Shown: positions 1 to 8,692 of the stretch, piece after piece
Layout: every line of letters begins with the position of its first letter
Numbering within the stretch: position 1 is the first letter of the stretch
Source of the DNA: Nocardia sputorum
Lineage (GTDB): Bacteria; Actinomycetota; Actinomycetes; Mycobacteriales; Mycobacteriaceae
DNA: 64,000 nt
Direction of reading: 5' to 3'
Assembly: GCF_027924405.1 (NCBI RefSeq)
Contig: NZ_AP026978.1
Coordinates: 5,208,001-5,272,000 of the forward strand
Notes under the pieces: model-generated
What the model was told of the DNA's origin: nothing
What the model saw: only the letters and a program-made list of their open reading frames with translations
Database searches by the model: none
Translations under genes and position numbers: made by a program

Positions 1-990
1 CAGCCGGTGGCGGACCACGTCGCTGCTGGTCAGCTCCGCGAAGTGGATGTCATCGATCTCGGTGAGGATCTCGCTGGCGGCGCGCAGACCGGACCGCGCG
101 CCCGTCGGCAGATCGACCTGCGTCACGTCACCGGTCACCACGATCTTCGAGCCGAACCCGAGGCGGGTGAGGAACATCTTCATCTGCTCGGCGGTGGTGT
201 TCTGCGCCTCGTCGAGGATGATGAACGAGTCGTTCAGGGTGCGTCCGCGCATGTAGGCCAGCGGCGCGACCTCGATGACACCGGCCGCCATCAGCTTCGG
301 AATGGCCTCCGGATCCATCATGTCGTGCAGCGCGTCGTACAGCGGCCGCAGATACGGATCGATCTTCTCGTTCAGCGTGCCGGGCAGGAAGCCGAGCCGC
401 TCCCCCGCCTCGACCGCCGGACGCGTGAGGATGATCCGGTTGACCTGCTTGGACTGCAGCGCCTGGACCGCCTTCGCCATCGCCAGATAGGTCTTGCCGG
501 TACCGGCGGGACCGATGCCGAACACGATGGTGTTGGCGTCGATCGCATCGACGTACCGCTTCTGGTTCAGCGTCTTGGGCCGGATGGTCTTGCCGCGCCG
601 GGACAGGATGTCCAGACTGAGCACCTCCGCGGGGGACTCGCTGGAGCCCTCGGTGAGCATCGAGACGGTGTGCCGCACCGCTTCGGGAGTCACCACGCGG
701 TTGCGGCCGGTGAGCGCGACCAACTGCTCGATCACCCGCTCGGCGAGCGCGACGTCGGCCGCCTTGCCGGTGAGGGTCACGGAATTGCCGCGGACGTGAA
801 TGTCCGCGTCGAGCAGCGCTTCCAGTTCACGAAGGTTCTGGTCGGCCGAACCGAGGAAGGGGAACACGGATTCTGGAGCGAGTTCGATGCTCGAGCGCAC
901 GGTGCGCGCTGCCGGACCCGAACCGTTGTCGCCGGCGCCGATGCCTGCCGCTGGGGTGGACGGGTCGCCGATCTCGCCTTGTGTTCTCAA
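1..990 (-). CDS. phoH: PhoH-like ATPase (3' end outside window)
   Basis: PhoH family P-loop ATPase, usually encoded just upstream of the endoribonuclease gene ybeY and linked to RNA maintenance. The translated minus strand shows an N-terminal KH-like segment (VRSSIEL onward), then the PhoH domain with Walker A GPAGTGKT, the RPAVEAGERLGFLPG stretch, Walker B IILDEAQN and the ARSGL motif. The C-terminus continues beyond base 1. Only two starts are possible, because an in-frame TAG lies just upstream of 990: TTG at 990 or GTG at 900. TTG leaves about 30 residues before VRSSI, similar to the mycobacterial protein, so it is preferred. Its start is 7 bp from the apparent LysR stop. In M. tuberculosis phoH follows rsmE closely; here a LysR/MFS pair separates them. 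Confidence 0.93.
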   Translation of the reverse strand, partial: MRTQGEIGDPSTPAAGIGAGDNGSGPAARTVRSSIELAPESVFPFLGSADQNLRELEALLDADIHVRGNSVTLTGKAADVALAERVIEQLVALTGRNRVVTPEAVRHTVSMLTEGSSESPAEVLSLDILSRRGKTIRPKTLNQKRYVDAIDANTIVFGIGPAGTGKTYLAMAKAVQALQSKQVNRIILTRPAVEAGERLGFLPGTLNEKIDPYLRPLYDALHDMMDPEAIPKLMAAGVIEVAPLAYMRGRTLNDSFIILDEAQNTTAEQMKMFLTRLGFGSKIVVTGDVTQVDLPTGARSGLRAASEILTEIDDIHFAELTSSDVVRHRL

Positions 991-996
991 AAGTGG

Positions 997-1998
997 CTAT
1001 AGCCTGCTTTCCGGTCTCGACTGCTGTATTGAGAAAAGTTTAACGCGCCCCACCGACACCGCCCAGCGAATAAGCCGCGGGCAGAACCGGCCCTCACGGA
1101 ATTCCCCCACGCCGCCGCGCCCAATCCTCGGTGAAGTCACGAAGCGTCGCACCGCCTCCGGCGGCGTCGCCGCGGCGGGCCAGACCAGCCCGACCGCGCG
1201 CGCGGCGCCCGCGTCCGCCAGCGGCACCGTCACCGGGCCGGACAACGGCCCCGCCGACAAGGGATCCTCCTGCGGCAGGATCGCCACCCCCAGACCCGCC
1301 GACACCAGCCCGGCCACGGTGACGAGATCACTCGACTCGAACGCGATGCGCGGCCGGATGTCCGCCGCGGCGCACAGCTCGTCGAAGATGCGCCGCATAC
1401 CGAACCCGTGGTGCATGGTGACGAACTCCGCGTCGGCCGCCTCCGCGAGCCGCACCTGCCGCCGCCCGGCCAACCGGTGATCCGGCGGCACCGCGAGAAC
1501 CAGGGGCTGGCGCAGCACGACCCGCCAGCCGACGCCCGCGACGGCGGGGCGCGGCGAGACGATGCCCAGATCGGCCGCGCCTTCGAGCACCCGCTCGGTC
1601 ACCGCCGTGGCCGCCCCTTGCCACAGGGTGACGGTGATCCGGCCGGAGACGCGCCGGAAACCGCTGATCAGCTGCGGTACCAGGGAGCCACCGAACGAGT
1701 GCTGGAACGACAACCGCACGACGCCCCCGGCCGGGTTGGCCCGATCGGCGAGCGCCTGTTTCGCGGCGTCCAGCTCGGATCGCGCGCGGCGGGCGTGCTC
1801 GTAGTAGATCCGGCCGTACTCGTTGAGGGTGATCCGTTTGCCGTGCCGGTCGAACAGTTCGACACCCACCCTGCGCTCCAGACGGGCCAGCATGCGCGAC
1901 AGGGTCGGCTGCGCGAGGTGCAAGCGATCCGCCGCCGCACCCACCCGCTCCAGTTCGGCGAGTGTCGTGAACCACTCCAGATCCTCTCCGAGCACCAT
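997..1998 (-). CDS. LysR-family regulator, probable frameshifted C-terminus
   Basis: LysR-type regulator with an N-terminal winged helix-turn-helix (residues about 5-65, AAADRLHLAQPTLSRMLARLE) and a periplasmic-binding-like effector domain. ATG at 1998 has a good ribosome site (GAGGTGGG). It is divergent from the MFS exporter at 2096, the same arrangement as YnfL/YnfM in E. coli, so it probably controls that transporter. The read frame gives 333 residues, longer than the usual about 300, with an unlikely tail after VRRF. Adding one base near 1141 would give a typical ending (RDFTEDWARRRGGIP, stop at 1094-1096) and about 301 residues. So either a real one-base deletion or a sequencing error has replaced the last 18 residues with about 45 unrelated ones. 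Confidence 0.85.
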   Translation of the reverse strand: MVLGEDLEWFTTLAELERVGAAADRLHLAQPTLSRMLARLERRVGVELFDRHGKRITLNEYGRIYYEHARRARSELDAAKQALADRANPAGGVVRLSFQHSFGGSLVPQLISGFRRVSGRITVTLWQGAATAVTERVLEGAADLGIVSPRPAVAGVGWRVVLRQPLVLAVPPDHRLAGRRQVRLAEAADAEFVTMHHGFGMRRIFDELCAAADIRPRIAFESSDLVTVAGLVSAGLGVAILPQEDPLSAGPLSGPVTVPLADAGAARAVGLVWPAAATPPEAVRRFVTSPRIGRGGVGEFREGRFCPRLIRWAVSVGRVKLFSIQQSRPESRL

Positions 1999-2012
1999 CC
2001 CACCTCGCTATA

Positions 2013-2085
2013 TGCGTCCAGAGAATCAACTTCCTCGCCATTATTCATTTCCTTCGAGATGCACCGACTGACGATGCTGGACGCA
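2013..2085. promoter_or_regulatory. Divergent LysR/MFS control region with 9-bp inverted repeat
   Basis: The 97-bp gap between the divergent LysR and MFS starts holds a perfect 9-bp inverted repeat, TGCGTCCAG at 2013-2021 and CTGGACGCA at 2077-2085, close to the two starts. The centre is AT-richer than its surroundings. LysR proteins commonly bind such divergent regions. Binding here is inference. Confidence 0.4.
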
Positions 2086-2095
2086 AGGAGGAGCC

Positions 2096-3346
2096 ATGAC
2101 CACGACCCGGATCGAAGCGGCGAGAGACGTCGCGCACGAACGCAGGATCACCATCGCGCTGTTCGCGGCCGGTCTGACGACGTTCGCCTCCATGTACAGC
2201 GCGCAAGCTCTGCTGCCGAGCCTTTCGGCCGCCTTCGGTGCGACGCCCGCGCGGGCCGCGCTGGCGGTCTCGCTCACCACCGGTTTCCTCGCGCTGGCGA
2301 TCATTCCGGTGAGCGCGCTCTCCTCACGGATCGGCCGGACCAGGGTGATGATCGGTTCCGCCGTCGCGGCGGCGGTGATCGGGCTGCTGCTGCCGCTGAG
2401 CCCCTCGCTGGATCTGCTGCTCGCCGGACGCGCGGTGCAGGGCATCGCGCTGGCCGGCGTGCCCGCGGTGGCGATGGCCTATCTGGCGGAGGAGATCGGC
2501 GGGGACGGGTTGGGCGCCGCGATGGGCGTCTACGTGGCGGGCACCACGATCGGCGGGCTGGCGGGGCGGTTGATCCCGGCGTTCGCCCTGGACCTGGCGT
2601 CCTGGCGGTGGGCGCAGGCCACGGTCTCCCTCGCCGCCGTAGCCTGCACCGTGTGGTTCGTCCGCTGGTTGCCGCCCTCGCGCGGCTTCGTCCCGCGACC
2701 CGCCGGATTCCGGACCGTGCTCGGCGACCTCGGCAGCCAGCTGCGTCAGCGCGGACTGCTCGCCCTGTTCGGGCTGGCGTTCGTGCTGATGGGCGGGTTC
2801 GTCTCGATGTACAACTATCTCGGCTACCGGCTGACCAGCGCGCCGTTCGGATTGCCGGAAGCCCTGGCCGGGCTGGTGTTCGTGCTGTATCTGGCCGGAA
2901 CGGCGGCCTCGGCGGCCGCCGGCCGGTTGACCGATCGGATCGGCAGGTCACGCGTCCTCGCGATGTCGCTGGTCGTGACGACGATCGGGCTGGGGACGAC
3001 GATCCCCGACCACATCGGCACCGTGATCATCGGCGTGCTGCTTTTCACCGCGGGGTTCTTCGGGGCGCACACCGCGGCGAGCGCATGGGTGGGCGCGATG
3101 GCCGAGGGCAACCGGGGCGCGGCGTCGTCGCTGTACCTGTTCGCCTATTACCTCGGCAGCGCACTCGTCGGCGGAACGGCCGGGATCGCCTACGCTCGCG
3201 CCGGGTGGCTCGGCCTGGTCTGCGGTATCGGATCGCTGATGGTCATCGCGGCGCTACTGCTGTGGGTGTCGCATCGAGCGCACCGCGGTGCGGCGACAGG
3301 GGGTACCACCGGTAGCGCGCCGGAAGCGGCGCCCATCGAGGTTTGA
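2096..3346 (+). CDS. MFS transporter, YnfM/AraJ-like
   Basis: Major facilitator superfamily exporter of 416 residues with about 12 hydrophobic segments. The first helix begins near residue 20; the signature loop between helices 2 and 3 reads SSRIGRTRVM, and a second copy of the motif, GRLTDRIGRSRV, occurs near residue 270. ATG at 2096 follows AAGGAGG at the right distance. The substrate is unknown; YnfM/AraJ relatives export sugars or small drugs. It is divergent from the LysR gene, which probably regulates it. The pair sits inside what is normally the phoH-rsmE-dnaJ2-hrcA cluster and looks like a later insertion. Confidence 0.88.
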   Translation: MTTTRIEAARDVAHERRITIALFAAGLTTFASMYSAQALLPSLSAAFGATPARAALAVSLTTGFLALAIIPVSALSSRIGRTRVMIGSAVAAAVIGLLLPLSPSLDLLLAGRAVQGIALAGVPAVAMAYLAEEIGGDGLGAAMGVYVAGTTIGGLAGRLIPAFALDLASWRWAQATVSLAAVACTVWFVRWLPPSRGFVPRPAGFRTVLGDLGSQLRQRGLLALFGLAFVLMGGFVSMYNYLGYRLTSAPFGLPEALAGLVFVLYLAGTAASAAAGRLTDRIGRSRVLAMSLVVTTIGLGTTIPDHIGTVIIGVLLFTAGFFGAHTAASAWVGAMAEGNRGAASSLYLFAYYLGSALVGGTAGIAYARAGWLGLVCGIGSLMVIAALLLWVSHRAHRGAATGGTTGSAPEAAPIEV

Positions 3347-3522
3347 TCCGGCCGCAGCCCTTGCCGACGGCCACTCCGGGCGTCGCGGCGCAGCGCCGGT
3401 CCCGGTGGCGGGGTGCGGATCGCCGTGCGGTGTACGGCATGCGCGGCGCGTGCTCCTGAGCACAGAACGGATTCGGCACCTCGGCAGCGACGCGAGCCAA
3501 CCTTGCGGGTGGCGCGCGGCTC

Positions 3523-4263
3523 TCACCAGCGCGGGGTCAGAGCGCCGAGCGCGCCGAGCGCGACCGCCGCCGCGGTGGAGGTTCGCAGCACCGTCGGACC
3601 GAGCAACGTCACCTCCGCTCCCGCATCGGCCAAGGCGGTGAGCTCCGCGTCGTCCAGCCCGCCTTCCGGGCCCACCACGAGCACGATCCGGGTCGCGTCG
3701 GCGAAGGGCAGCGTGCTGAAACGGGTGGTGCCGGATTCGTGCAGCGCCGCCACGATCGCGCCGCCGGTCTTCGCCGCGCGGATCAACTCCAGCACATCCT
3801 TGGTGCGGTGCAGGTCGGACACGTCCGGGATGTAGGCCCGGCGGGACTGGCGGGCGGCCGAACGGGCAGCGGCCCGCCATTTCTCGACACCTTTGGCCGC
3901 TTTGCCCTCCCAGTTCGCGACACAGCGCGCGGCCTGCCACGGCACGACGGCGTCCGCGCCCGCCTCGGTCATCAGCTCGACCGCCAACTCCGAACGATCG
4001 GATTTCGGCAGCGCCTGCACGACGGTGACCGGTGGGGCGGGCGGAGCCGCGAGCACCCGGTTGCGCACGGCTAGATCGAGCCGGTCGCGTTGCGCGGCGA
4101 CGACTTCCGATTCGGCGAGCACGCCCCGGCCATCGGAGAGGGTGATCGGCTCGCCGACCCGGATGCGCCGCACCGTGGCGGCGTGCCTGCCCTCCGGGCC
4201 GTCGAGCACCGCGACCGCGCCCGGCTCGGGCACCTCGTCGAGGTAGAAGACCGTCGCGACCAC
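3523..4263 (-). CDS. rsmE: 16S rRNA m3U1498 methyltransferase
   Basis: RsmE methylates N3 of U1498 in 16S rRNA in the 30S subunit using S-adenosylmethionine. The 246-residue protein has the PUA-like N-terminus (FYLDEVP, then GPEGRHAATVRRIRVGE) and a SPOUT domain with the cofactor-binding knot marks VVGPEGGL and LGPTVLRTSTAA. GTG at 4263 begins directly after the dnaJ2 stop codon at 4264-4266 with no gap, so translation is probably coupled to dnaJ2. Length is normal. It is convergent with the MFS gene. Confidence 0.95.
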   Translation of the reverse strand: MVATVFYLDEVPEPGAVAVLDGPEGRHAATVRRIRVGEPITLSDGRGVLAESEVVAAQRDRLDLAVRNRVLAAPPAPPVTVVQALPKSDRSELAVELMTEAGADAVVPWQAARCVANWEGKAAKGVEKWRAAARSAARQSRRAYIPDVSDLHRTKDVLELIRAAKTGGAIVAALHESGTTRFSTLPFADATRIVLVVGPEGGLDDAELTALADAGAEVTLLGPTVLRTSTAAAVALGALGALTPRW

Positions 4264-5415
4264 CTAGCGCCCGCTGAACGAGGCGCGCAACCGCGCGAAC
4301 AAGCCGCTGTTGTGCTCGGACTGCGCCGACATCACCTCGGCGCGCTCCCGCTCGCGCAATCCCTTGTACTTGCGCAGCAGTTCGGTCTGCTTGCTGTCCA
4401 GCTTGGCCGGGATCACGATGTCCAGGTGCGCGAGCAGGTCGCCGCGCGCGCTGGAGCGCAGCCGCGGCATGCCGTGCCCGCGCAGCACCGAGATCTCGCC
4501 GGGCTGGGTGCCCGCCGGAATGGACAGCTCGGTCGGACCGTCCAGGATCGTGTCGATCACGACGGTGGTGCCCAGCGCCGCGTCGACCATCGGCACCCGG
4601 ATGGTGCAGTGCAGATCGTCACCGTCGCGGACGAAGACGTCGTGCGGCTGCTCCACGATCTCGACATACAGGTCGCCCGCGTGGCCGCCGCCCGGGCCGA
4701 CCTCGCCCTGCGCGGCCAGCCGTACCCGCATGCCGTTCGCGACGCCGGCGGGGATCGGCGCGGCGATCTCGCGACGCGCCCGCACCCGGCCGTCGCCACC
4801 ACACTTGTGGCAGGGGTCCGGGATGGTCTCGCCCGCGCCCCGGCAGGTGGGGCACGGACGCGAGGTCAGCACCTGACCGAGGAAGGACCGCTGCACGGAC
4901 TGCACTTCGCCCGCGCCGCCACAGGTTTCGCAGCGCACCGGCTTGGAGTTGCCGTTGGTGCCGGAACCCTGGCAGATGTCGCACAGGATCGCGGTGTCCA
5001 CGGTCAGGTGCTTGGTGACGCCGACCGCGCACTCGGCCAGGCTGAGCCGGGTGCGGATCAGCGAATCGGCGCCCGGCTGGACGCGGCCGCGCGGCTTGCG
5101 CGTACCGGCCGATCCGCTCATGCCGCCGAAGAACGCCTCGAACACGTCGCCGAGCCCGCCGAAGCCCGCGCCGTTGAATCCGGCCCCGCCGCCGCCGGAT
5201 TCCAGCGGGTCGCCGCCCATGTCGACGATGCGCCGCTTCTCCGGATCCGACAGCACCTCGTAGGCGGTCGACACTTCCTTGAACTTGGCCTGCGCCGCCT
5301 CGTCGGGGTTGACGTCGGGGTGGAGCTCACGCGCCAGCTTGCGGTAGGCCCGCTTGATCTCCTGGTCGGTCGCGTTCTTCGCGACGCCGAGCAGTCCGTA
5401 GTAGTCCCGTGCCAC
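4264..5415 (-). CDS. dnaJ2: Chaperone DnaJ (DnaJ2 type)
   Basis: Type I J-protein, co-chaperone that stimulates DnaK ATPase and delivers unfolded clients. The J domain (residues 1-65) contains HPD at 32-34. A Gly/Phe-rich linker follows ([19 protein letters not shown]), then four zinc-finger repeats of the CxxCxGxG type ([32 protein letters not shown]), and the C-terminal client-binding domains. It has 383 residues, usual for the family. GTG at 5415 has only a weak ribosome site. It lies between hrcA and rsmE as in mycobacteria. No paired HAIR site for HspR was found upstream. Confidence 0.96.
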   Translation of the reverse strand: MARDYYGLLGVAKNATDQEIKRAYRKLARELHPDVNPDEAAQAKFKEVSTAYEVLSDPEKRRIVDMGGDPLESGGGGAGFNGAGFGGLGDVFEAFFGGMSGSAGTRKPRGRVQPGADSLIRTRLSLAECAVGVTKHLTVDTAILCDICQGSGTNGNSKPVRCETCGGAGEVQSVQRSFLGQVLTSRPCPTCRGAGETIPDPCHKCGGDGRVRARREIAAPIPAGVANGMRVRLAAQGEVGPGGGHAGDLYVEIVEQPHDVFVRDGDDLHCTIRVPMVDAALGTTVVIDTILDGPTELSIPAGTQPGEISVLRGHGMPRLRSSARGDLLAHLDIVIPAKLDSKQTELLRKYKGLRERERAEVMSAQSEHNSGLFARLRASFSGR

Positions 5416-5565
5416 TTGAGTTCTCTAGTCCTTGGTCGTTTTCGACAGTGCCGCCGGTGCCCGCGACGCGTGCGAAGCGCGCCGGCAACAGCATTAGTCT
5501 TGTGCACTCAACTTTATCCGGCCGAAGGGTCGAGCGTAGCAGTGGCGTCGCCGGGAGACGTCAGG

Positions 5566-6597
5566 TCAGCGCTCGGCGAGGACCTCGCCGATATATCGGG
5601 CGACGGCCGCGACCGACGCGATGGTGCCCGGATAGTCCATCCGGGTCGGGCCGAGCACCCCCATACCCCCGAGCACCGCGCCGGCCGCGCCGTAGCCGGT
5701 GGACACCACCGACGTGCCGCGCATCTGCTCGACCTGCGTCTCCTCGCCGATGCGCACCGTCACCGTCCCCGGCTGCTGGGCCGCGGCGAGCAGCTTGAGC
5801 ACGATCACCTGCTCCTCCAGCGCTTCCAGCACCGCGCGCAGCGACCCGGGGAAACCGAAGTCGGCGGCGTTGCGGGTGAGGTTGGCGGTGCCGCCGAGCA
5901 CCAATCGCTCCTCGGGGTGTTCCACGAGGGTCTCCACCAGCACCGTGGCCACCCGCACCAGCACGTCGCGCAGCCGCACCGGCGCGTGCTCGGGTAGCTC
6001 GGCGACCGCGGCCGAGGCCGTGGCCAGCCGTTTGCCGTCCATCGCACCGCCGAGCATGCCGCGCAGCGCGGCCAGGTCCTCGTCATCGATCACCGCGCCG
6101 AGTTCCACCAGACGCTGGTCGACCCGGCCGGTGTCGGTGATCACCACCAGCAGCAGGCGCGCGGGATTCAGCGCGACCACCTCGATGTGCCGCACCGTGG
6201 ACGCCGAGACGGTCGGGTACTGCACCACGGCGACCTGCCTGGTCAGCTGGGCCAGCAGACGCACGCCCCGGCGCAGCACGTCGTCGAGATCGACACCGGA
6301 TTCCAGGAATTCCAGAATCGCCCTGCGCTCGGCCGGCGACAGCGGTTTCACCTCGGAGATCCGGTCCACGAACTGCCGGTAGCCCTTGTCCGTGGGGATG
6401 CGGCCGGAACTCGTGTGCGGCTGTGTGATGTAGCCCTCGGCCTCGAGCACCGCCATGTCGTTGCGCACCGTCGCGCTGGAAACTCCCAGGTTGTGCCGCT
6501 CTACCAGCGTCTTCGACCCGATCGGTTCCTTGGTCGCGACATAGTCCGCGACGATTGCGCGCAGGACCTCGAAGCGCCGATCCTCGGTGCTCGACAT
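5566..6597 (-). CDS. hrcA: Heat-inducible transcription repressor HrcA
   Basis: HrcA represses groEL-type heat-shock genes at CIRCE elements. The 343-residue protein has an N-terminal winged helix ([16 protein letters not shown], then [18 protein letters not shown] and [12 protein letters not shown]) and the GAF-like HrcA domain. The ATG at 6597 is chosen over an upstream start at 6663 because AGGAGGT lies just before it and the family starts there. The dnaJ2 gene follows 150 bp downstream. I see no CIRCE (TTAGCACTC with its mirror) in the upstream 100 bp, so autoregulation through that element is not supported. Confidence 0.96.
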   Translation of the reverse strand: MSSTEDRRFEVLRAIVADYVATKEPIGSKTLVERHNLGVSSATVRNDMAVLEAEGYITQPHTSSGRIPTDKGYRQFVDRISEVKPLSPAERRAILEFLESGVDLDDVLRRGVRLLAQLTRQVAVVQYPTVSASTVRHIEVVALNPARLLLVVITDTGRVDQRLVELGAVIDDEDLAALRGMLGGAMDGKRLATASAAVAELPEHAPVRLRDVLVRVATVLVETLVEHPEERLVLGGTANLTRNAADFGFPGSLRAVLEALEEQVIVLKLLAAAQQPGTVTVRIGEETQVEQMRGTSVVSTGYGAAGAVLGGMGVLGPTRMDYPGTIASVAAVARYIGEVLAER

Positions 6598-6767
6598 CGG
6601 CCGCACCTCCTCGCATTGGTCTCCGGTTGCGCCGTCTCGGCGCCGACGTCCCGTGGCCACCATTCAGCGCAGGCGAATCACGGTTCGTCTGTCGACCACA
6701 GTCTAATTGTCGGTACCCGAATCCCTCGCCCGCTACGCCTGCCCGCGACGCGGGAGCAACGCCGCGC

Positions 6768-7571
6768 TCAGCGCGGGACGGCGGCTTCGATCACCGCTGC
6801 CACGGCGTCGGGCCGGGAGACCGGAGACGCGTGCGAGGCGTCGATCTCACTGGTTCGAGCCCCCATGCGCTGGGCCATGAAGCGCTGGGAGGACGGTGGT
6901 ATGACCCGGTCGGCGGCCGAGACGAGAAACCAGCTGGGGGTGCCGGACCAGGACGGCGGTCCGGAGGGTTCGAGGTTGGCCTTCACGGCGATGGAGTGCT
7001 GGTGGGCGATCATGTCGGCCGCGGTCGCCGGGCCGACGTCCTGAGCGAAGACGGCGTTGAAGCTGTCGGGCGCGACATAGCCGTCCAGGTTCTTCCCCGC
7101 GACGCCGGTGACGTCGTCGACGATCTTCACCTGCAGGGCGGGCGGGAGCAGCCTGCTGCCGGGGAAGCGGATCGGGTCGAGCGCCTGCTGGGCCACCTCG
7201 CCTTGCACCGGCGCGAAGGCCGCGATGTAGACGAGCGATTCGACTTTCGGGTCGCGCACGTTGCTGATCACGAAGCCGCCGTAGGAGTGCCCGGCCAGCA
7301 CGACCGGGCCGCTGATCGTATCCAGCGTGCGTTGCACGGCGGCGGCATCGTAGGCGGGCCCGCGCAGCGGATTCTCCGGCGTCACCACGCGATAGCCGCG
7401 CTCGCGCAACGCGGCGGCGACGCCGTCCCAGCTGGTCGTGTCGGCGAAGGCGCCGTGCACGAGCACGATGGTGGGCAGCGGCTGCGCCCACGCGGGCCCG
7501 GCCGACATCGTGGCGGCGAGGGCCAGGGCGAGCGTGGCCAGGGCGCGGCGCAGGCAGCGTCTGTTCGTCAT
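6768..7571 (-). CDS. Secreted alpha/beta hydrolase
   Basis: Alpha/beta-hydrolase fold enzyme of the EstE/salicylate-esterase-like group, 267 residues. A Sec signal peptide is evident: positive MTNRRCLRR, a hydrophobic stretch, then AWA-Q at about residue 29. The core shows the oxyanion HGAF motif and nucleophile elbow GHSYGG with Ser96; the acid and His lie in the C-terminus (DASHASPVSRPD). ATG at 7571 overlaps the stop of the upstream hydrolase in an ATGA arrangement, so both are one operon. The substrate is unknown. Confidence 0.87.
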   Translation of the reverse strand: MTNRRCLRRALATLALALAATMSAGPAWAQPLPTIVLVHGAFADTTSWDGVAAALRERGYRVVTPENPLRGPAYDAAAVQRTLDTISGPVVLAGHSYGGFVISNVRDPKVESLVYIAAFAPVQGEVAQQALDPIRFPGSRLLPPALQVKIVDDVTGVAGKNLDGYVAPDSFNAVFAQDVGPATAADMIAHQHSIAVKANLEPSGPPSWSGTPSWFLVSAADRVIPPSSQRFMAQRMGARTSEIDASHASPVSRPDAVAAVIEAAVPR

Positions 7572-8407
7572 GGGGTCTCGGCTCCTCGGTTCTGCACGAA
7601 GTCCAGTAGATCGGCGTCGAACGCCTTCTCGTAAGCGCCGCACAGGCCGTGCGGGGCGCCGGGATACACCTTCAACCGCGCTCGCGGTAGCAGTTCCGCC
7701 GTCTTGGCGCCCGCGGCGGCGAGCGGCACGATCTGGTCGTCGTCGCCGTGCGCCACCAGCACCGGGATGTCGATGCTCGGCAGCTCGGCGGTGAAGTCGG
7801 TCTCGGAGAACGCCTTGACGCAGTCCAGCGCGGCCTTCAGCCCCACCTGCATGCCCATCAGCCAGAAGTGGTCGCGCAGCCCTTGCGAGACCTCGGCGCC
7901 CGCGCGATTGGCGCCGTAGAACGGGACCGACAGGTCCTTCCAGAACTGCGATCGGTCGGCGGCGACGCCGGCGCGGATGTCGTCGAACGCCTGGATCGGC
8001 GTTCCTTCGGGATTGGCGTCGGTCCGCAGCATCAACGGCGGGACCGCGCCGAGCAGCACCGCCTTGGCGACCCGCGACGTGCCGTGCCGGGACAGGTATC
8101 TGGTCACCTCGCCGCCGCCGGTGGAATGCCCGACCAGGATCGCGTCCTTGATGTCCAGCTCGTTCAGCACCGCGGCGAGGTCGTCGGCGTAGTGGTCCAT
8201 GTCGTGCCCGTCCCACACGTCGCCGGAGCGGCCGTGCCCGCGCCGGTCGTGCGCGATAGCGCGGCAACCATGGCTCGCGACCAGGTTCATCTGGTTGTCC
8301 CAGGCGTCGCTGTTCAGCGGCCAGCCGTGGCTGAACACCACGGGACGGCCCGAACCCCAGTCCCGGTAGTAGATCTCGACGCCATCGGTGGTGGTGATCG
8401 TCGGCAT
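7568..8407 (-). CDS. Alpha/beta hydrolase, non-heme chloroperoxidase-like
   Basis: Cytosolic alpha/beta hydrolase of the cofactor-free haloperoxidase/arylesterase group, 279 residues, no signal peptide. Motifs: SHGWP oxyanion hole, nucleophile elbow GHSTGGG with Ser95, acid Asp in AHGDDDQIVP, and His in PGAPHG. The ATG at 8407 (MPTITTTDGVEIYYRDWG) is preferred to an upstream start at 8494: the family begins there and GAAGGGAA precedes it. It shares a four-base overlap with the secreted hydrolase and diverges from the AraC gene at 8693, a likely regulator. Confidence 0.9.
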   Translation of the reverse strand: MPTITTTDGVEIYYRDWGSGRPVVFSHGWPLNSDAWDNQMNLVASHGCRAIAHDRRGHGRSGDVWDGHDMDHYADDLAAVLNELDIKDAILVGHSTGGGEVTRYLSRHGTSRVAKAVLLGAVPPLMLRTDANPEGTPIQAFDDIRAGVAADRSQFWKDLSVPFYGANRAGAEVSQGLRDHFWLMGMQVGLKAALDCVKAFSETDFTAELPSIDIPVLVAHGDDDQIVPLAAAGAKTAELLPRARLKVYPGAPHGLCGAYEKAFDADLLDFVQNRGAETP

Positions 8408-8692
8408 GGCGGTTCCCTTCGATCCGGATGGATGGTCGGATTGCGTGTCGCCGGGCATCGCCGGAGGGTTCTGGCCGAGGCCGCCGGACACCACCGGACG
8501 TTCGCGCGGTCACGCCGCCGCGCCTCCTCCACCGCACCCGGAATCGATCTTGGTCGTCGTTCGACAGCGTAGGACGGGCGGCCGCCGGAAAAACGACTCT
8601 GCGTGCACGATCTTCGGCTCAGAATGCACGTCCTGATCGACCGGGCCCGTGCGAGGATTGCCGAATCTGTCTCATTTGCGACGGAGGCTGTG

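Noticed and set aside
3448-3463. GTGCTC-CT-GAGCAC hairpin between the MFS gene and rsmE as terminator
   Set aside because: Only 6-bp arms with a 2-base loop; too weak.
5415-5512. CTTGAGT and ACTCAAC half-sites near dnaJ2 as a HAIR element for HspR
   Set aside because: They are about 84 bp apart instead of 7, so not a HAIR site.
6598-6767. CIRCE element upstream of hrcA
   Set aside because: No TTAGCACTC pair with 9-bp spacing was found.
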